A program made the translations under genes and the position numbers. The notes beneath the pieces were generated by a model, which searched no databases, had not been told where the DNA came from, and worked only from the letters and a program-made list of their open reading frames with translations. Of a DNA stretch of 59,324 nt, positions 25,682 to 37,061 are shown one piece after another (positions within the stretch are counted from its first letter, which is position 1; each line of letters starts with the position of its first letter). Source of the stretch: Mnemiopsis leidyi (Eukaryota; Ctenophora; Tentaculata; Lobata; Bolinopsidae); assembly GCA_000226015.1 (NCBI GenBank), contig JH154101.1, positions 43,874 to 103,197 on the forward strand, given 5' to 3'.

Positions 25682-27215
25682 TTAGCTTTCAACCAAATGC
25701 TTGGCATGTGATCTCCTGTTAAGCAAGCAGCAGCACGGCTTTCTAAACACAAAGATGTACAGAAATTCTTTTAAGAAATGATCGGAATCAATTTCTATAT
25801 TCTTTTTCTGTGAAAGATGATTTTCTAAAATTAGATTCCAAGCATCAAGGGTTGAACCATCCTCCATATCACTACAAATGAACTGTTCTATCAAGTCAAA
25901 AGTGCTTGCTAGGTCAAATTGTCGTTTTTTCAATGTATGAAAATTAAATGCATTTCTTGCAAGGCCGCGAAATTGTTCCAAATCTAAATCAAGAGGGCAA
26001 TTTCTGTGGCATATTTTTGACTTCTCTAAGATATCTAAAAAATCTGCATCGATACCCGACTGTATAAATACTTTAAAAAATTTGCAAACAACAGGATATA
26101 CTTCATTTTTGGCTTTTCCACTACAAAATAAGTAGTAAGTTGAATCCAGAATCTTCTTAGAAATAAACCCGCAACAGGACGCCAGCAGCAGTGCATGTTT
26201 CAAGCCTCTTCCAACACAGTTTGAGATTTCTTTTTGGCTTTCTCCTTGACTTTCAAACCAGGCTCTGTATTTACTGACTTTGATTATCCCCGAGAATTTT
26301 TGTTGGCTGTGATTGCTACACCATTGTACCGTAAGAATTCTAAAAAACTGAAATGAACACTGTAAATGTACCAACTACTTGACAGACAGTTCCAATATGA
26401 ATTTTATCCCTTACTATAATTTTGAAATAGCCCGTGTGTTGCTTTTAGGAAGAACATATCAACTCAATATGTGGTTCCTAATGAGTTTCAAGAGTCTTTT
26501 TGGAATTCATGATTTACGCTCATTCCAAATGGCTTTTACAGCTACACTGCAGCGTACATTGTAGTGAATCGTGTCTTGATCTATTTGTATTTGTTACACC
26601 TGTACCCAGGCTTTTACAGTTATATTGAAGGGGCTCCTGGAAGGTTCTAGATCTTTAAACAAACACTCTCCTCATTTAACCTTCAATCACGGTTTCCCGG
26701 TCATGCAGCTGAGTCAACTAAAGAAGATTGCATAGGCAAATACCCTTAGCGCACTTCTCTAGGATGCAAATAAAATGCTCTGTTTATAAAATACCTGGTG
26801 TACCATGAAACGCTCTGTTTTTCCGTCGTTAAGTCTCTCTGCCCGATCAAGGTCTCCAGAGCAAAGATACATATTCATGATCTTTATCAGAAAGTTTACA
26901 TCGATTTCATCATTTTTTCCAACATTCCTGAAATTTAGTCAGATCAACCAGATTAACTGAGACATGCTTTAAAACGTTAATTACTATTTTTAGAATCTGA
27001 CCTATTAAAGTATTAGCTGGTACAAAGTGTTAATACACTGCGCTGTATGTATATATGCTGATGTGATATGGCTGATTTCAGATTCAGTGATTTAAAAATA
27101 GAAATGCTAATTAGAAAAAGGGAAAGATTTTGCTCACTCACCTAATAGATTCTGTCCTCGGAAGTAGGATAAAAAACATTATCAAGAAGGCTACTTTATT
27201 TACCGACTGCGACAT
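25682..27215 (-). CDS. RQFDLAST-family secreted Cys-rich protein, copy C
   Basis: Exons: 27215-27142 (signal peptide, ...VAFLIMFFILLPRTES), 26927-26795 (NVGKNDEIDVNFLIKIMNMY then LCSG) and 26347-25682; 290 residues, the longest member. Exon 3: FFRILTVQWCSNH, RAWFESQ, LLLASCCG, STYYLFCSG, KICHRNCPLDL, LKKRQFDLASTFDLIEQFIC, then FRKPCCCLL and a longer tail. The acceptor of exon 3 follows the family rule (TTTCAG|TTTTTT..., giving FF). Intron 2 holds a truncated SINE. All family landmarks are present and intact. Function unknown; secretion and dibasic processing are inferred. Confidence 0.85.
26588..26763 (-). mobile_element. truncated SINE in intron 2 of copy C
   Basis: Matches the first two-thirds of the 48160 SINE (TTGTTACACCTGTACCCAGG ... 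CTTAGCGCACTTCTCTAGGA) but stops before the tRNA-like head. On the minus strand this is a 5'-truncated copy. Confidence 0.8.
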
Positions 27216-27936
27216 AACTATGAGGAATTCAAACCGTTCCAAATGTGAACAAAGTTATTTTTCTGTACTGGACAGTTACCTACTAACTTTAAATTTTGCA
27301 AATTTTTAATTAAGGTGCTCCTGCATAGTTTATTTAGAGGACCCTATTAGTAGTTGTAATGTCAACGGTCATTCTGAGCTTCAAGCTTTCAAGTGTTCTG
27401 CGACATAGTTAATGAAAACTTCTGAAAAATTCAACAGCTGCTGTTTATAATATTGCAGGATGACTCAAGCGTTATTAATGAACTAGGTGCCTTAAATTTT
27501 AGGTCCAGCTGCCATGTCCAGACCTAAGTCAAGTAAAATTTTAACTGTTGAGAGGCATGGGTCCAGGGACAAAAAAACCTCACTGTATAGAAAATAACGT
27601 TCCCGTTTGAAATAAAAGGCAAGATAAATTACGATTCCTTCTAAAAGAATCTAGGTAGGAAAAACTAGGTACCAACTAGACGCATCATATGTTATTACTT
27701 AGTTATGTATTGATTGTTCTAAGACAACTCAAACAGACACAGGGCTGAGTTATTTGAATAAGTCTATCAACTAAGTTCGACAATAACTGATTTTAAATAT
27801 ATATCTACATAGTATACAATTAGAAAGAGTGATACAATTTTTGCAATGTTACTACTGATTTTTTGCGCGAATTAAAATCTTCCTCGCTAAAGAGTCGACT
27901 TCCATTGTTGATGTTCGTTAAACAGAAGACTAAGAT
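27216..27936. other. spacer between copies C and D; no gene seen
   Basis: AT-rich. Contains the presumed promoter region of copy C and 3' flank of copy D (both minus strand). No repeat or frame of note. Confidence 0.4.
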
Positions 27937-29190
27937 TTAACCATGAAAATCAAGTTGAAGTAAACAACAATATGGTCTCCTTAAAAGAAAAGGGTACAAA
28001 TAGTACTTTGCCGCAAAGCTGGAGTCAACATCTTTAGTTGATGGATCATACTCGTTTTTCGTAGTGCTTACTAATACTTCGAACCATTTTCCTACGAACT
28101 TTTTATCTACTATTTCACTACAAAAGTATTGCTTTATTGTATCAAACGTGCTAGCAAGATCAAACTGCCGTTTTCTTATCAATTGGAAAGTATTCATCGC
28201 TTTTGCATCAGGGCAAATATTTAGAATTTCAATTAATTGGTTCAAAGGTTGTTTGATTTCAGGCTTTGTGCTTAAAAACAGAACCTTGCAAAGAATAGTG
28301 TTGCCATTTTGGACTTCCTCAGAGCAAAACAAATACTGCATGGAATCCACGACATTACCATAAATTTCCTCAGAGCAAAATACAAGCTGCATTGAGTACT
28401 TAAGTGTTTTGTCAATACAGTCAAATATTCTATTTTTTTCAACTTGGTTAAGTTCATCAAACCAATGGTTGTGTCCGCTAACGTCTATGATATCCTTAAC
28501 TATATGGTTGTTGAAGCCGTTGCTACAAAACATCGCTGTCCCAACTTTAAAAAACTGAAATGGGATATTTTACAAAGAGGTAATGAAATGTGATTTAAAA
28601 AGTGTGTTGTTGTATGAATAATTTATAGCATATTTCAATCTACAGCATGGAATTTTATCAGGGCTTTTTCGCTTTACACCCTATTGATTGACTAAGCATA
28701 GAGAAAGACAATTAGTTAGGCCTACCTGATAGACGATAAAATTACGTCCATTTTCTTTAACTATCTTTTCTGTCCAGTTCACCCTATTTACACCCTATTG
28801 ATTGACTAAGCATAGAAAAAGATAATTAGTTAGACCTACCTGATAGACGATAAAATTACGTCCATTTTCTTTAACTATCTTTTCTGTCCAGTTCAGATCC
28901 CCCGAGCAGAAATACATTTTAAAAAGTTTCAATACGAACGTCGTATCAATTTCTTCTTCGTTACGATCATCATCTCTGCAAATGTGGTTGAAATTATTGA
29001 GCTTAACTTATCAAACTGCATCATCTTAAACTCTTAAACATTCTAAATTTTTCAGATTTGCATTTATGAAAACAATTCTTGTCTTTGTTAATCTACCAAC
29101 TGATTATATGATTTTTACTTACCTAATTACATTTGTCTTTGGAATCACAGCAAAAGTAAGAGTCGCCAAAATTAGTGTCAAGTTTAACAT
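27937..29190 (-). CDS. RQFDLAST-family secreted Cys-rich protein, copy D
   Basis: Exons: 29190-29123 (signal peptide MLNLTLILATLTFAVIP), 28975-28840 (DDDRNEEEIDTTFVLKLFKM, YFCSGDLNW) and 28554-27937; 273 residues. Exon 3 contains FFKVGTAMFCSNG, HNHWFDEL, SMQLVFCSEE (where relatives have CCG), MQYLFCSEE, EILNICPDA (the second Cys of the IC...CP pair is missing), IRKRQFDLASTFDTIKQYFC and LRRPYCCLL. The exon 2 donor side is duplicated in tandem (see the 28673 repeat). The double loss (CCG to FCS and CP to PD) may remove one disulfide as a unit, which is inference. Confidence 0.85.
28673..28896. repeat. 114-bp tandem duplication of the exon 2 3' half and donor, copy D
   Basis: The block from ACACCCTATTGATTG to CTTTTCTGTCCAGTTCA occurs twice with a 114-bp period (about 28673-28781 and 28787-28895). 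The right copy includes the functional 3' part of exon 2 and its donor. The left copy repeats the last 18 or so codons and a second donor but has no good acceptor. It is probably silent, or a source of alternative splicing. Confidence 0.9.
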
Positions 29191-29733
29191 ATCAAATGGC
29201 ACATCACATAGGCAGAACTGGCAATATGATTCATTTTAATATGAATTAAATCACTAAGAAACAGATTGTTAAATAACATCTCTGCCCCCTAATCTTTCTA
29301 AAAAAAGGTCATTTTTTAGCAAACTTCTCTAATTAGCACTATCCCGAGCAATAAGGTTAACTACTTCAAATCATTTAAATCATTCACAAAAAACACTGAG
29401 ATCTTGTAATATCAGTAAGAAATGTTTTGACTACATATATGATTTAAAGTATAAAATTAATACCAAAATTATGGTACTTGGAAGATTCTGAAATTCAGCT
29501 GCTATTTTAATGAATATGACAACCGTCACCTTCAGTTTTATCTAATATCTCCTATTCTATGCTACATGATAAAGTTGGACTGAATACCGGTGTTTCTTGC
29601 CCACTCTCTTTTCAAATTTAGATGGATAGGCAAGGACCATGACACACTGCAATTTGATCCATGGTAAACTCTTCAACATAACAAAAAGGCCATGGCCACT
29701 CACATCACTCACTCAACTTTTTCCTATGGTTAG

Positions 29734-30665
29734 GGGTCGTTCACATATGTCGTCATCAGCTAGGGGGGAGGGGTTCCTAAATGATGACGATTGTTAACGA
29801 GGGGGGAGGGAGTTTGGCCACTGATGATGTCATCAAAAATGTTTTGGATTTAAAGGATTTTTCTGAAAATTTTTGATTTCTTTTGGAAATTTTTATCAGA
29901 ATTTTACAAAATCAGAAGAAAAATTTTCAAGTAAAAATTCTGATTCAGAAATCTGGTTAAATACTGTATTTTCACTGACTTAGTATGAAAAATTTCAATC
30001 AAAGTTTTTTGACATGAAGGGGGGTTCCACTGTGATGATGTCATTATGGTAATTTACCTCTGACTATTTAGGGGGATTTTGTCATGATGACGAATGATNN
30101 NNNNNNNNNNNNNNNNNNNNNNNNNNNNNNNNNNNNNNNNNNNNNNNNNNNNNNNNNNNNNNNNNNNNNNNNNNNNNNNNNNNNNNNNNNNNNNNNNNNN
30201 NNNNNNNNNNNNNNNNNNNNNNNNNNNNNNNNNNNNNNNNNNNNNNNNNNNNNNNNNNNNNNNNNNNNNNNNNNNNNNNNNNNNNNNNNNNNNNNNNNNN
30301 NNNNNNNNNNNNNNNNNNNNNNNNNNNNNNNNNNNNNNNNNNNNNNNNNNNNNNNNNNNNNNNNNNNNNNNNNNNNNNAATTTTTATCCAAATTTTACAA
30401 AATCAGAAGAAAGTAAAAATTCTGATTCAGAAATCTGGTTAAATACTGTATTTTCACTGACTTAGTATGACAAATTTCAAAAATGACTGCAAATTAAAAT
30501 ACCAATAATCAAAGTTTTTTGACATGAAGGGGGGGGGGTTCCGACTTTGATGATGTGATTATGGTAATTTACCTCTGATATTTAGGGGGTTTTGTCATGA
30601 TGACGAATGATGACAGGAGGGTAAAAATTACCAAAAATTTGCTGACGTCATATGTGAACGACCCC
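29734..30665. mobile_element. MITE pair with TGACGTCA-type ends, interrupted by the assembly gap
   Basis: Starts GGGGTCGTTCACATATGTCG and ends GACGTCATATGTGAACGACCCC, a near-perfect inverted repeat. The internal TTTTATCAGAATTTTACAAA block and the GTCATGATGACGAATGAT block occur on both sides of the N run. So this is a tandem or partial duplicate of the element also seen at 14455. Confidence 0.75.
30099..30378. other. assembly gap (280 N)
   Basis: 280 undetermined bases lie inside the duplicated MITE. Open frames spanning it are meaningless. The gap size may be nominal. Confidence 0.99.
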
Positions 30666-31148
30666 TTTCATATAAAAATATGGCCAAAATTCCGTCACTG
30701 TTTTGACAATGGCAATTTTAAAGCTTGGTAATGATCGTTAAAACTTTTGACCATTTAGTCTCGGAAATTTCAAAATGTTGATAACGTTCATGGTCAAAGG
30801 AATTTTGACCATTTGATCATGAGACCCTGTCGGGGCCAAATAGTAAAAAATAGTGCTCATATTACCCCAAGTTCCTTAAATTTAGTAGCATTTAGCAACC
30901 CGTGTCCCGTTACAGAAAGACCGAAATTCAGTACCTACTTTTTGTACCGATGTTCTTCAAAAGATTCAAGTGAGACTGATTTTTAATCATTTAAACTAAG
31001 GAACTACGTATCTAACTATCAGACTCTACTCTCATATTTTTCTATCAATAACTCAAAGAACGCTACATTTTAAAAGTAAGTAGCGATCTTAACAATAAAC
31101 TAGGTATCAATGAGTTTAAGTTAGGCTTAAATTAATTTTTTTACAAAA

Positions 31149-32316
31149 TCATAATAGGCAGCACACAGGCTTCCTGAAAACAGACGCTGCTATTCCAAAC
31201 TTTATCATGTGATAATCTTCACCCTCTATTGTATTTGAGTTTAACATATCTTCCCATATTTCATCGCTCGATTCCCCGCAGATAAACTGATGGATGTTTT
31301 TCATAGAACTCTTCATATCAAACTGTCTCATCTTAATTACATGGTGATTGTTACTCGACTTCTGTGATATTTTTTTAGAAGTGATCTTGGCAGGACAATT
31401 TCCATTGCAAATATTCAATGATTCGATTATTCCATGAAGCAAGTTTTGAACTTCAGGTCTAACAAGATGACCAATGATTACACATCGTGAGCTGGTGTGT
31501 TCGGAATCTTTGTCATTGCATAGCTCATTAAAGAATCTGAAAATCACAGTTGTCAGTCTTTTGGACGATTCCTTGCAACACAACGATAACTTCATTGAAT
31601 TAACCAAGCCGTTTTCTATACATCTGCTGATATTCTGGCGGGCTGCTTTACTTTTGTTACCGAACCAAACTTTGTAACCTTTAATGTTGATGGTATTTGT
31701 CTTGTAGACATAATTTCCTTTATCGCAAAGTTTCTCGGATAAAAGTCGAAAAACCTGAAACAGATTATTGAATCAATGCTGTTGCTTGTATTTAAAACTG
31801 TTACATCACATTATTTGTAAAACTGGGTCTTTTCTATTATAGGTATCGCATCAAATAATACAAAAATTGACATTTTTTAGATTCCATAATTTACCTTACC
31901 TGTTTAAGGGCAAAAAATTCAGAGATTTTCTCTTCTTTATCCTGTATGTTATCGACCCAGCTATTGCTTCCAGAGCAAATGTACATTTCAAATACCTTTC
32001 CGGCAAAAACAAAATCCACGGTCTTGTCTCTAATTGTTCTGAATCAAATATGGTTTCAGAGGGTTAAAGCGCAATTCATGTTCTGTTTAAAAATCATGAA
32101 CGTGTATTCAACAGTTAAAATTCAACTGCTTGCTGATTATTCTAAACTAGGATTATACAGGCAATGTTTGTATACATGCAAAACTTAATTCACCAGCAGT
32201 CTACTTGCAATGTAACATTATAAGCAATAAACATGTCCAAACCTCTTTTCAGGAGTGGAAATTAGCAAAAGTAGATGGAAAATTAGAAATGTTTTGAACA
32301 GTTTGGCCATCATCAT
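31149..32316 (-). CDS. RQFDLAST-family secreted Cys-rich protein, copy E
   Basis: Exons: 32316-32243 (starts in an ATGATGATG run; signal peptide ...MAKLFKTFLIFHLLLLI), 32038-31900 (MYICSGSNSWVDN) and 31754-31149; 272 residues. Exon 3: VFRLLSEKLCDKG, YKVWFGN, SMKLSLCCKES, NICNGNCP, IKMRQFDMKSSMKNIHQFIC and FRKPVCCLL at the very C terminus. The processing-like site is KMR rather than dibasic KR or RR, so cleavage may be weaker or absent here. The three-exon layout and phases match the other copies. Confidence 0.85.
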
Positions 32317-32689
32317 ATTGCTTTTTGGAGATGACACAAGCAAACATCACATATCTTGACCAAAATAAAGCTGAAACGGCACTGATATCATAGATGTCAT
32401 TGACAATTATTAGACAGCACAAATAACGTTCAAGCTACGTACATGAAAACAGAAGCATTGAACTAGACTGATAGTATAATACTAAGTCGATGACCGTGAT
32501 TTGTATTTACCTACCTCATGTGAAATGTATTTACCTACCTCACGTGGAATAACTCGATAATTTCTTTAGATTGAAGTTGTGCCAGGTGTTTTTTATAGCA
32601 CATATTATAGTTTTTTTTAAATGTTTTAATCGTTCTCTGATTTTTCAAGGCCCGGCTTAATACAAGAGGTATTTAGTGTAAGGTATTAA

Positions 32690-33262
32690 GTGTGGAAACA
32701 TTCTTCAGACTCATTTAAGTGCACCTGGCTACAGTAACGATGGGCTATCTTACGCAGCAATTCACAACTAACTTGGTTCCCTATATCGCTCCAGACTCCT
32801 TCATTAAAAGACGATAAAAAATAACTACATGCTAAAAAATAACTACATGCTATGAATGAAACCAACTGTCCAATCACGGCAAAGAGCTAGCGAGGGAGAA
32901 CTTGTAGATGTCTTTCTCGATGTAAATATCTCTTCCTTTGCGGTCAAGAGGACATCTATCTTCGAACATTTTGGATCTTTCCGTCATCTGTAACAGAATT
33001 TTTTGATGTCCGGTCTTAAGGAAAATGCAATTGATTTTGTAATCATGTTCAGAATTCTCCAAGCACAAAACTCTGTATTTGGAGTCAATAGTTTCCACTT
33101 TCCAATGATAATTAAACACTATAAGTTATTAAGTGCAGTGAGTGCTCCAATGTAAGTCCTTTTATGTACTGCTGATAACAGCTTCGTTTTCTCTTGGTTT
33201 TTTGAAACAAACTCTGTATTTGTGGATATCGATGACATCCGTGATGTGTTGAACTTCTAATG
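32690..33262 (-). pseudogene. RQFDLAST-family relic F
   Basis: Minus-strand fragments follow family order in different frames: DVIDIHKYRV at about 33230, a block around ENSEHDYKINC ... MTERSKMFEDRCPLD at about 33070-32930, and KDIYKFSLASS (from RQFDLAST) at about 32900. Then GVWSDIG matches the region after the FxCSD motif. The dibasic-like site is lost, frames are broken, and no signal or exon 2 was found. It is a decayed copy. Confidence 0.7.
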
Positions 33263-33826
33263 TTTTAAATGTTGAATTTTAGAACGGCTGGTCTTGAGCA
33301 ATGAGACGAAATAAGTTGTGTATCTAAGTGAATTAATTCAACTTTATCATCAGCACTTTATTACAGCATTGCCTAAAATTAATAACTTATAAAATAAAAT
33401 TTTACCGTACATTTCACATTTTTACCGTACATTTTCAAAAAATTATAAACTTATTATAAAATTATAAAACTTATAAACTTCTAATGATTTACTACACATC
33501 TTTGTTGTTGCTCCCTAATATGGAGCACATGAAATTGGGTCAATTTTGTAACATAAGTCACATTAGAATTATTAAGGTCTAAGTCAAATATTTCAACGTG
33601 ATGATTGTGTTGAATTATAAGAAAAGTAATTGGATCAGGACACTGCCGAGGACGAGGGCCTGAAGACAAAGGCTTGACCTCTCAAGGGCCAAAAAACACG
33701 ATTTTATTGGATGTTTAGTTTTAGATCACTGAAATAAGGGCCCTAGAGTGGCCGAAAAATGCGAGTCTTTTAACCTAAAGGTTATCTTTAGTCCCTGATC
33801 AGCTCATTGAAATACTCGAACCGAAT
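33263..33826. other. spacer; no gene seen
   Basis: AT-rich sequence with short local duplications (TTTTACCGTACATTT twice near 33400; AAATTATAAA repeats near 33440-33475). The open frame at 33481-33669 (minus) resembles nothing I recognise. Confidence 0.4.
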
Positions 33827-35725
33827 TTAGCTCCGCCTGCACAAGCAATATAAGATAACGAGGACAACTCCACCCACTCCTGCTACCACGATAAACTGGT
33901 TCCATGGGTTCGACTTTTTCCAGCATTTCTCGGAGCCTGCATCCGAGGTTTTTTCCTCCTCGCATTCCTTGCACTTGTCATTTGACGAAAAGGTGTTCTC
34001 AGGACATTTTGTGCATACCGTAGCTTCTGGAGTAGCAAATCCTGTACCGAAGTTGCAGTGTTTATTGAAGGTTACAGTAAAGGGGGTAGTTGTGTAGATC
34101 CCGGTTGTAGGATCCCGAACTCCACAACTCCACTTTTCTGTTCTGGTTCGTGTGTTATCAGGTACTGATGTGTCTCTAATTGCTAAGGTTATATTATATG
34201 TTCCTGTTCCGGATTTTAAAATGTCAATTTTGTATCCACTTGTAACGTTTCTTTTTGTAAAATAAACATCTTCACATTCCTTTCGTTGAATCATATAGAG
34301 ATTGTCTTCTATTTCGACGGAAAATCTTGGCACAATCACTAAGCAGATAGCATTAAGTAGTCTCGAAGAATTGTCAGCCTTAACTTTAGCTATAATCTCA
34401 AAACATCTGCTTGCTCCTTTACCTGACACCTGACCGATTGGACAATCTTCACAGTGATTCTGGGAGGAATTGGAATATGTGTTTTCATGACAGGTTACAC
34501 ATTCTACCGAGTTGTCTGAGAGAAACCCTTTCCCTGCGTCGCAACTTTTAGTTATGCTTATCGTTAGAGGAACTGTGATAAACAAATTTGTTATTGGGTC
34601 TCTGACTCCGCACAGCCATTCTTCTGATTTAGTTCGAATATTTCTAAGTGATACAGAGTAGATTCCAGTGTCTACTTTCTCAATCTTTAATGTGTCCCCT
34701 CGATAGGAAATATTAAGAGGATTGTAGAAGACCTCGAAATCATTAGCAATTTCTATAAAATACAAATCCTCCTTATTTTCATATGAGATCTCATCCAAAG
34801 TGAAATTACAAGTCATAGTAACTTCTTCTCCTGCAATGCCTGTAACATTCCTTGTCTCAATAGAGACCCGGTAGAAGGTGTAAGACTTGTTGTTTACCTG
34901 ACAAGTAGCAGACGTGAGAGAGGAGGAAATAATACTGTGCACCTCCGTAAACAGACTACTAGGTGTTGAGTCCCTGATAGCCTTGGAGGTTATGTCCTGG
35001 TCACTGTCATCATACCACAGCATTTTAGGAGGTGGTTTTGGCGACATAACACTGGTGCATGTCAAGGTGGTGTTGTCCTCTGTGAAGTACTTCCTGTTTG
35101 CCGACATGGTCAGTTCTTTATTTGCATCAGTCATGCAGAGGCTGAACGGTGTGTAAAGTGTTAAATCGTTTTCATATTCATATCTGCAAGCTGCAGAAGA
35201 GTTTTTCCAGCCGCTAGGAAACTTGTATAGTCTGAACTTGTCACAGAAGAATTCTTCAATCATGAACTGGTTGCTACTCACGGAGCATTTCGCGTCATCT
35301 GAAGGATTACTAAAGACGAGATGGTAAATTTTACTGTTGACATTTCCACTGCCAATGTCGCTAGATAAGAGAGCGAGCTGATAAAACCCATTGCAATGCC
35401 CTCTTAGTGGACATGAAAAATTCTGAGACAATTCTGCTATCTTAACATAAGGACCGAGGTCGAATCTGTACCAAATATCATCTTCTAGATCGAAATCACA
35501 GTCTCCACAAGTTTGAGTTATGGAAGAAACGGAGGACAAATTACACCCATCCCCACTGTTTGTCGAGCGGTCCCAGGCAGTGGAGTCACTAAGACCCTTG
35601 TACTCGGTACTTTTACCGTAGCTGGTGTAGGTAGAGGGGTCTGTGCAGTTTGGGTATGGACTGGCCGATGAAGTAGTTAACAAAAGATGTGCCAGAGCAA
35701 TCCATGTCATTAAATTTTGAATCAT
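33827..35725 (-). CDS. Receptor-like membrane protein: D8C-like, Ig-like, cysteine-rich repeats, TM
   Basis: Single exon, 632 residues from the ATG at 35725. That start is chosen because it gives a clean signal peptide (MIQNLMTWIALAHLLLTTSS); the frame is open upstream. Residues about 25-190 resemble the D8C domain of uromodulin/GP2/OIT3 (CTDPSTYTSY, a CGDC, WYRF, then FxCDKFRLYKF). About 205-295 is Ig-like (TLTCTSVMSPKPPPKMLWY ... ATCQV). About 297-390 is a second Ig-like unit ending WLCGVRDP, then a GCC2/GCC3-type Cys-rich module (CVTCHENTYS ... CEDCPIGQVS). A second such pair (WSCGVRDP; CTKCPENTFS) follows. A TM helix (FIVVAGVGGVVLVILYCLC) is followed by only RRS, so there is no signalling tail. 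It probably binds an extracellular ligand or partner. Confidence 0.8.
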   Translation of the reverse strand: MIQNLMTWIALAHLLLTTSSASPYPNCTDPSTYTSYGKSTEYKGLSDSTAWDRSTNSGDGCNLSSVSSITQTCGDCDFDLEDDIWYRFDLGPYVKIAELSQNFSCPLRGHCNGFYQLALLSSDIGSGNVNSKIYHLVFSNPSDDAKCSVSSNQFMIEEFFCDKFRLYKFPSGWKNSSAACRYEYENDLTLYTPFSLCMTDANKELTMSANRKYFTEDNTTLTCTSVMSPKPPPKMLWYDDSDQDITSKAIRDSTPSSLFTEVHSIISSSLTSATCQVNNKSYTFYRVSIETRNVTGIAGEEVTMTCNFTLDEISYENKEDLYFIEIANDFEVFYNPLNISYRGDTLKIEKVDTGIYSVSLRNIRTKSEEWLCGVRDPITNLFITVPLTISITKSCDAGKGFLSDNSVECVTCHENTYSNSSQNHCEDCPIGQVSGKGASRCFEIIAKVKADNSSRLLNAICLVIVPRFSVEIEDNLYMIQRKECEDVYFTKRNVTSGYKIDILKSGTGTYNITLAIRDTSVPDNTRTRTEKWSCGVRDPTTGIYTTTPFTVTFNKHCNFGTGFATPEATVCTKCPENTFSSNDKCKECEEEKTSDAGSEKCWKKSNPWNQFIVVAGVGGVVLVILYCLCRRS

Positions 35726-36621
35726 GCTGAGGTATGGTATAAGAATTGCAATATCATCATCTTGAAGCATATCAATGTGTAGATGAAGATAAACATTTAA
35801 TTTCAACCCTTTTCTTAAATATTGTCTAAGTCTAAAATTATCATTGTCGAACAAGGATTTGCACATAAAACAGATCATTTGACCGAATTATTTACAAAAT
35901 CGAGTTTCAAGCTTAAAGTATAGTACTATAGTAAAATAGTTGGAATGTAGGATCAAGCATACAGACAAAAGGATCACTCAAAGACATGTCGTGTTAAATA
36001 ACTTAATCTAAGCTGAGAGGATGAGCAAGAGCGGAGGATGGAATGATGGATCTAGACTGCTAGAAATATGACACGACGGTTATCAATTACCTTTACCTTC
36101 CAGCCCCCAGTGAATTTCACTTTCGTACTGTAAAGGTGTTTTCTAAGAAAGCCTCGAAATTTCATATTTTAGCAAATTAAGCATATTTATGCAGACGGTA
36201 AATAATGAACCAAAATCGCATAGAATATTGATTTTATCAATATGAAAGTCGTTTAAACATTTAATAGCACTTCTGTAAACATTCTGTGAGTTATAGGCCA
36301 CAATAAAAGTTTAAATAAATTTAGTAAAAACTCGCCTTTTGTTTTGGTGAGGTTTTCAGCAAAGTCGTTTTCTTAAGCGGTTACGGTTCTTAAGCGGCTC
36401 TTAGACGGTCTTACACGTTTTTAAGCGGGTCTTAGGCAGTTTGAGATGTTTGCCCTATAGGCCTGTAAATCATACTAGTGCCTAACAAAACGAATTTTAT
36501 TCAAGCGGTAAAACACTTGCGAAAAATAAAAGTTAATAATAATAAGTGCTTTACAGTGTTCTTACAGCTTCTTAAGTTTATGTAATAACATAATTTCTAT
36601 GATAAAGAAAACGCTTTGTGT
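35726..36621. other. upstream of the receptor-like gene; no gene seen
   Basis: AT-rich. A run of short repeats TTCTTAAGCGG/CTTAGACGG/TTTTTAAGCGGG at 36370-36435 is the only visible structure. Confidence 0.4.
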
Positions 36622-36840
36622 AAATCATCATCTCCTCTCCTCCTTTGGTCTCTAGTATTCCTGAACTTGGGGAAGAAAACTCGATCACGAATATTGAGAT
36701 CTGGACTGTATGGTCATTCAGGAACAATCTCCACTCCTATAGACTCTCCATTATGCGATGTAGCATTGTTCATCTGGACAAGGATATTCTCGAACGCCAT
36801 CTTTTTCATCCTTCCATCCATCAACTCATTAAGTTAAAAG
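36622..36840 (-). pseudogene. mariner transposase relic
   Basis: On the minus strand: a QMNNATSHNGESIGVEIVPE block, an in-frame TGA, then PYSPDLNIRDRVFFPKF. This is the catalytic end of mariner transposases (DN..H......PYSPDL.P.D.FLFPKL). The stop, the altered DN and the short length show it is dead. Confidence 0.75.
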
Positions 36841-37061
36841 TGGCACAAAGCGTTGTAATTTTCGGTATTAATTTTATCACCCTTATAATTAGCCCTCCGA
36901 AACATAGTCAGATAATGATGTAAGGATTTCTCTCATGCAAAAGCTGTTTTCTTCATTTTTGTCAAACCTCACTAAGTTGGCTCTACATTTCAAGTGTTGA
37001 TTTTTGCTTCAGCCTTAGTATGTTGTTTCATTGCGTACACTTCGATATATTAATTTACTTT

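Noticed and set aside
30068..30465. Long open frames across 30099-30378
   Set aside because: They consist of N bases only.
35726..35878. Upstream extension of the receptor-like frame by 51 residues
   Set aside because: It would bury the signal peptide internally. The Met at 35725 gives a standard secretory N terminus.
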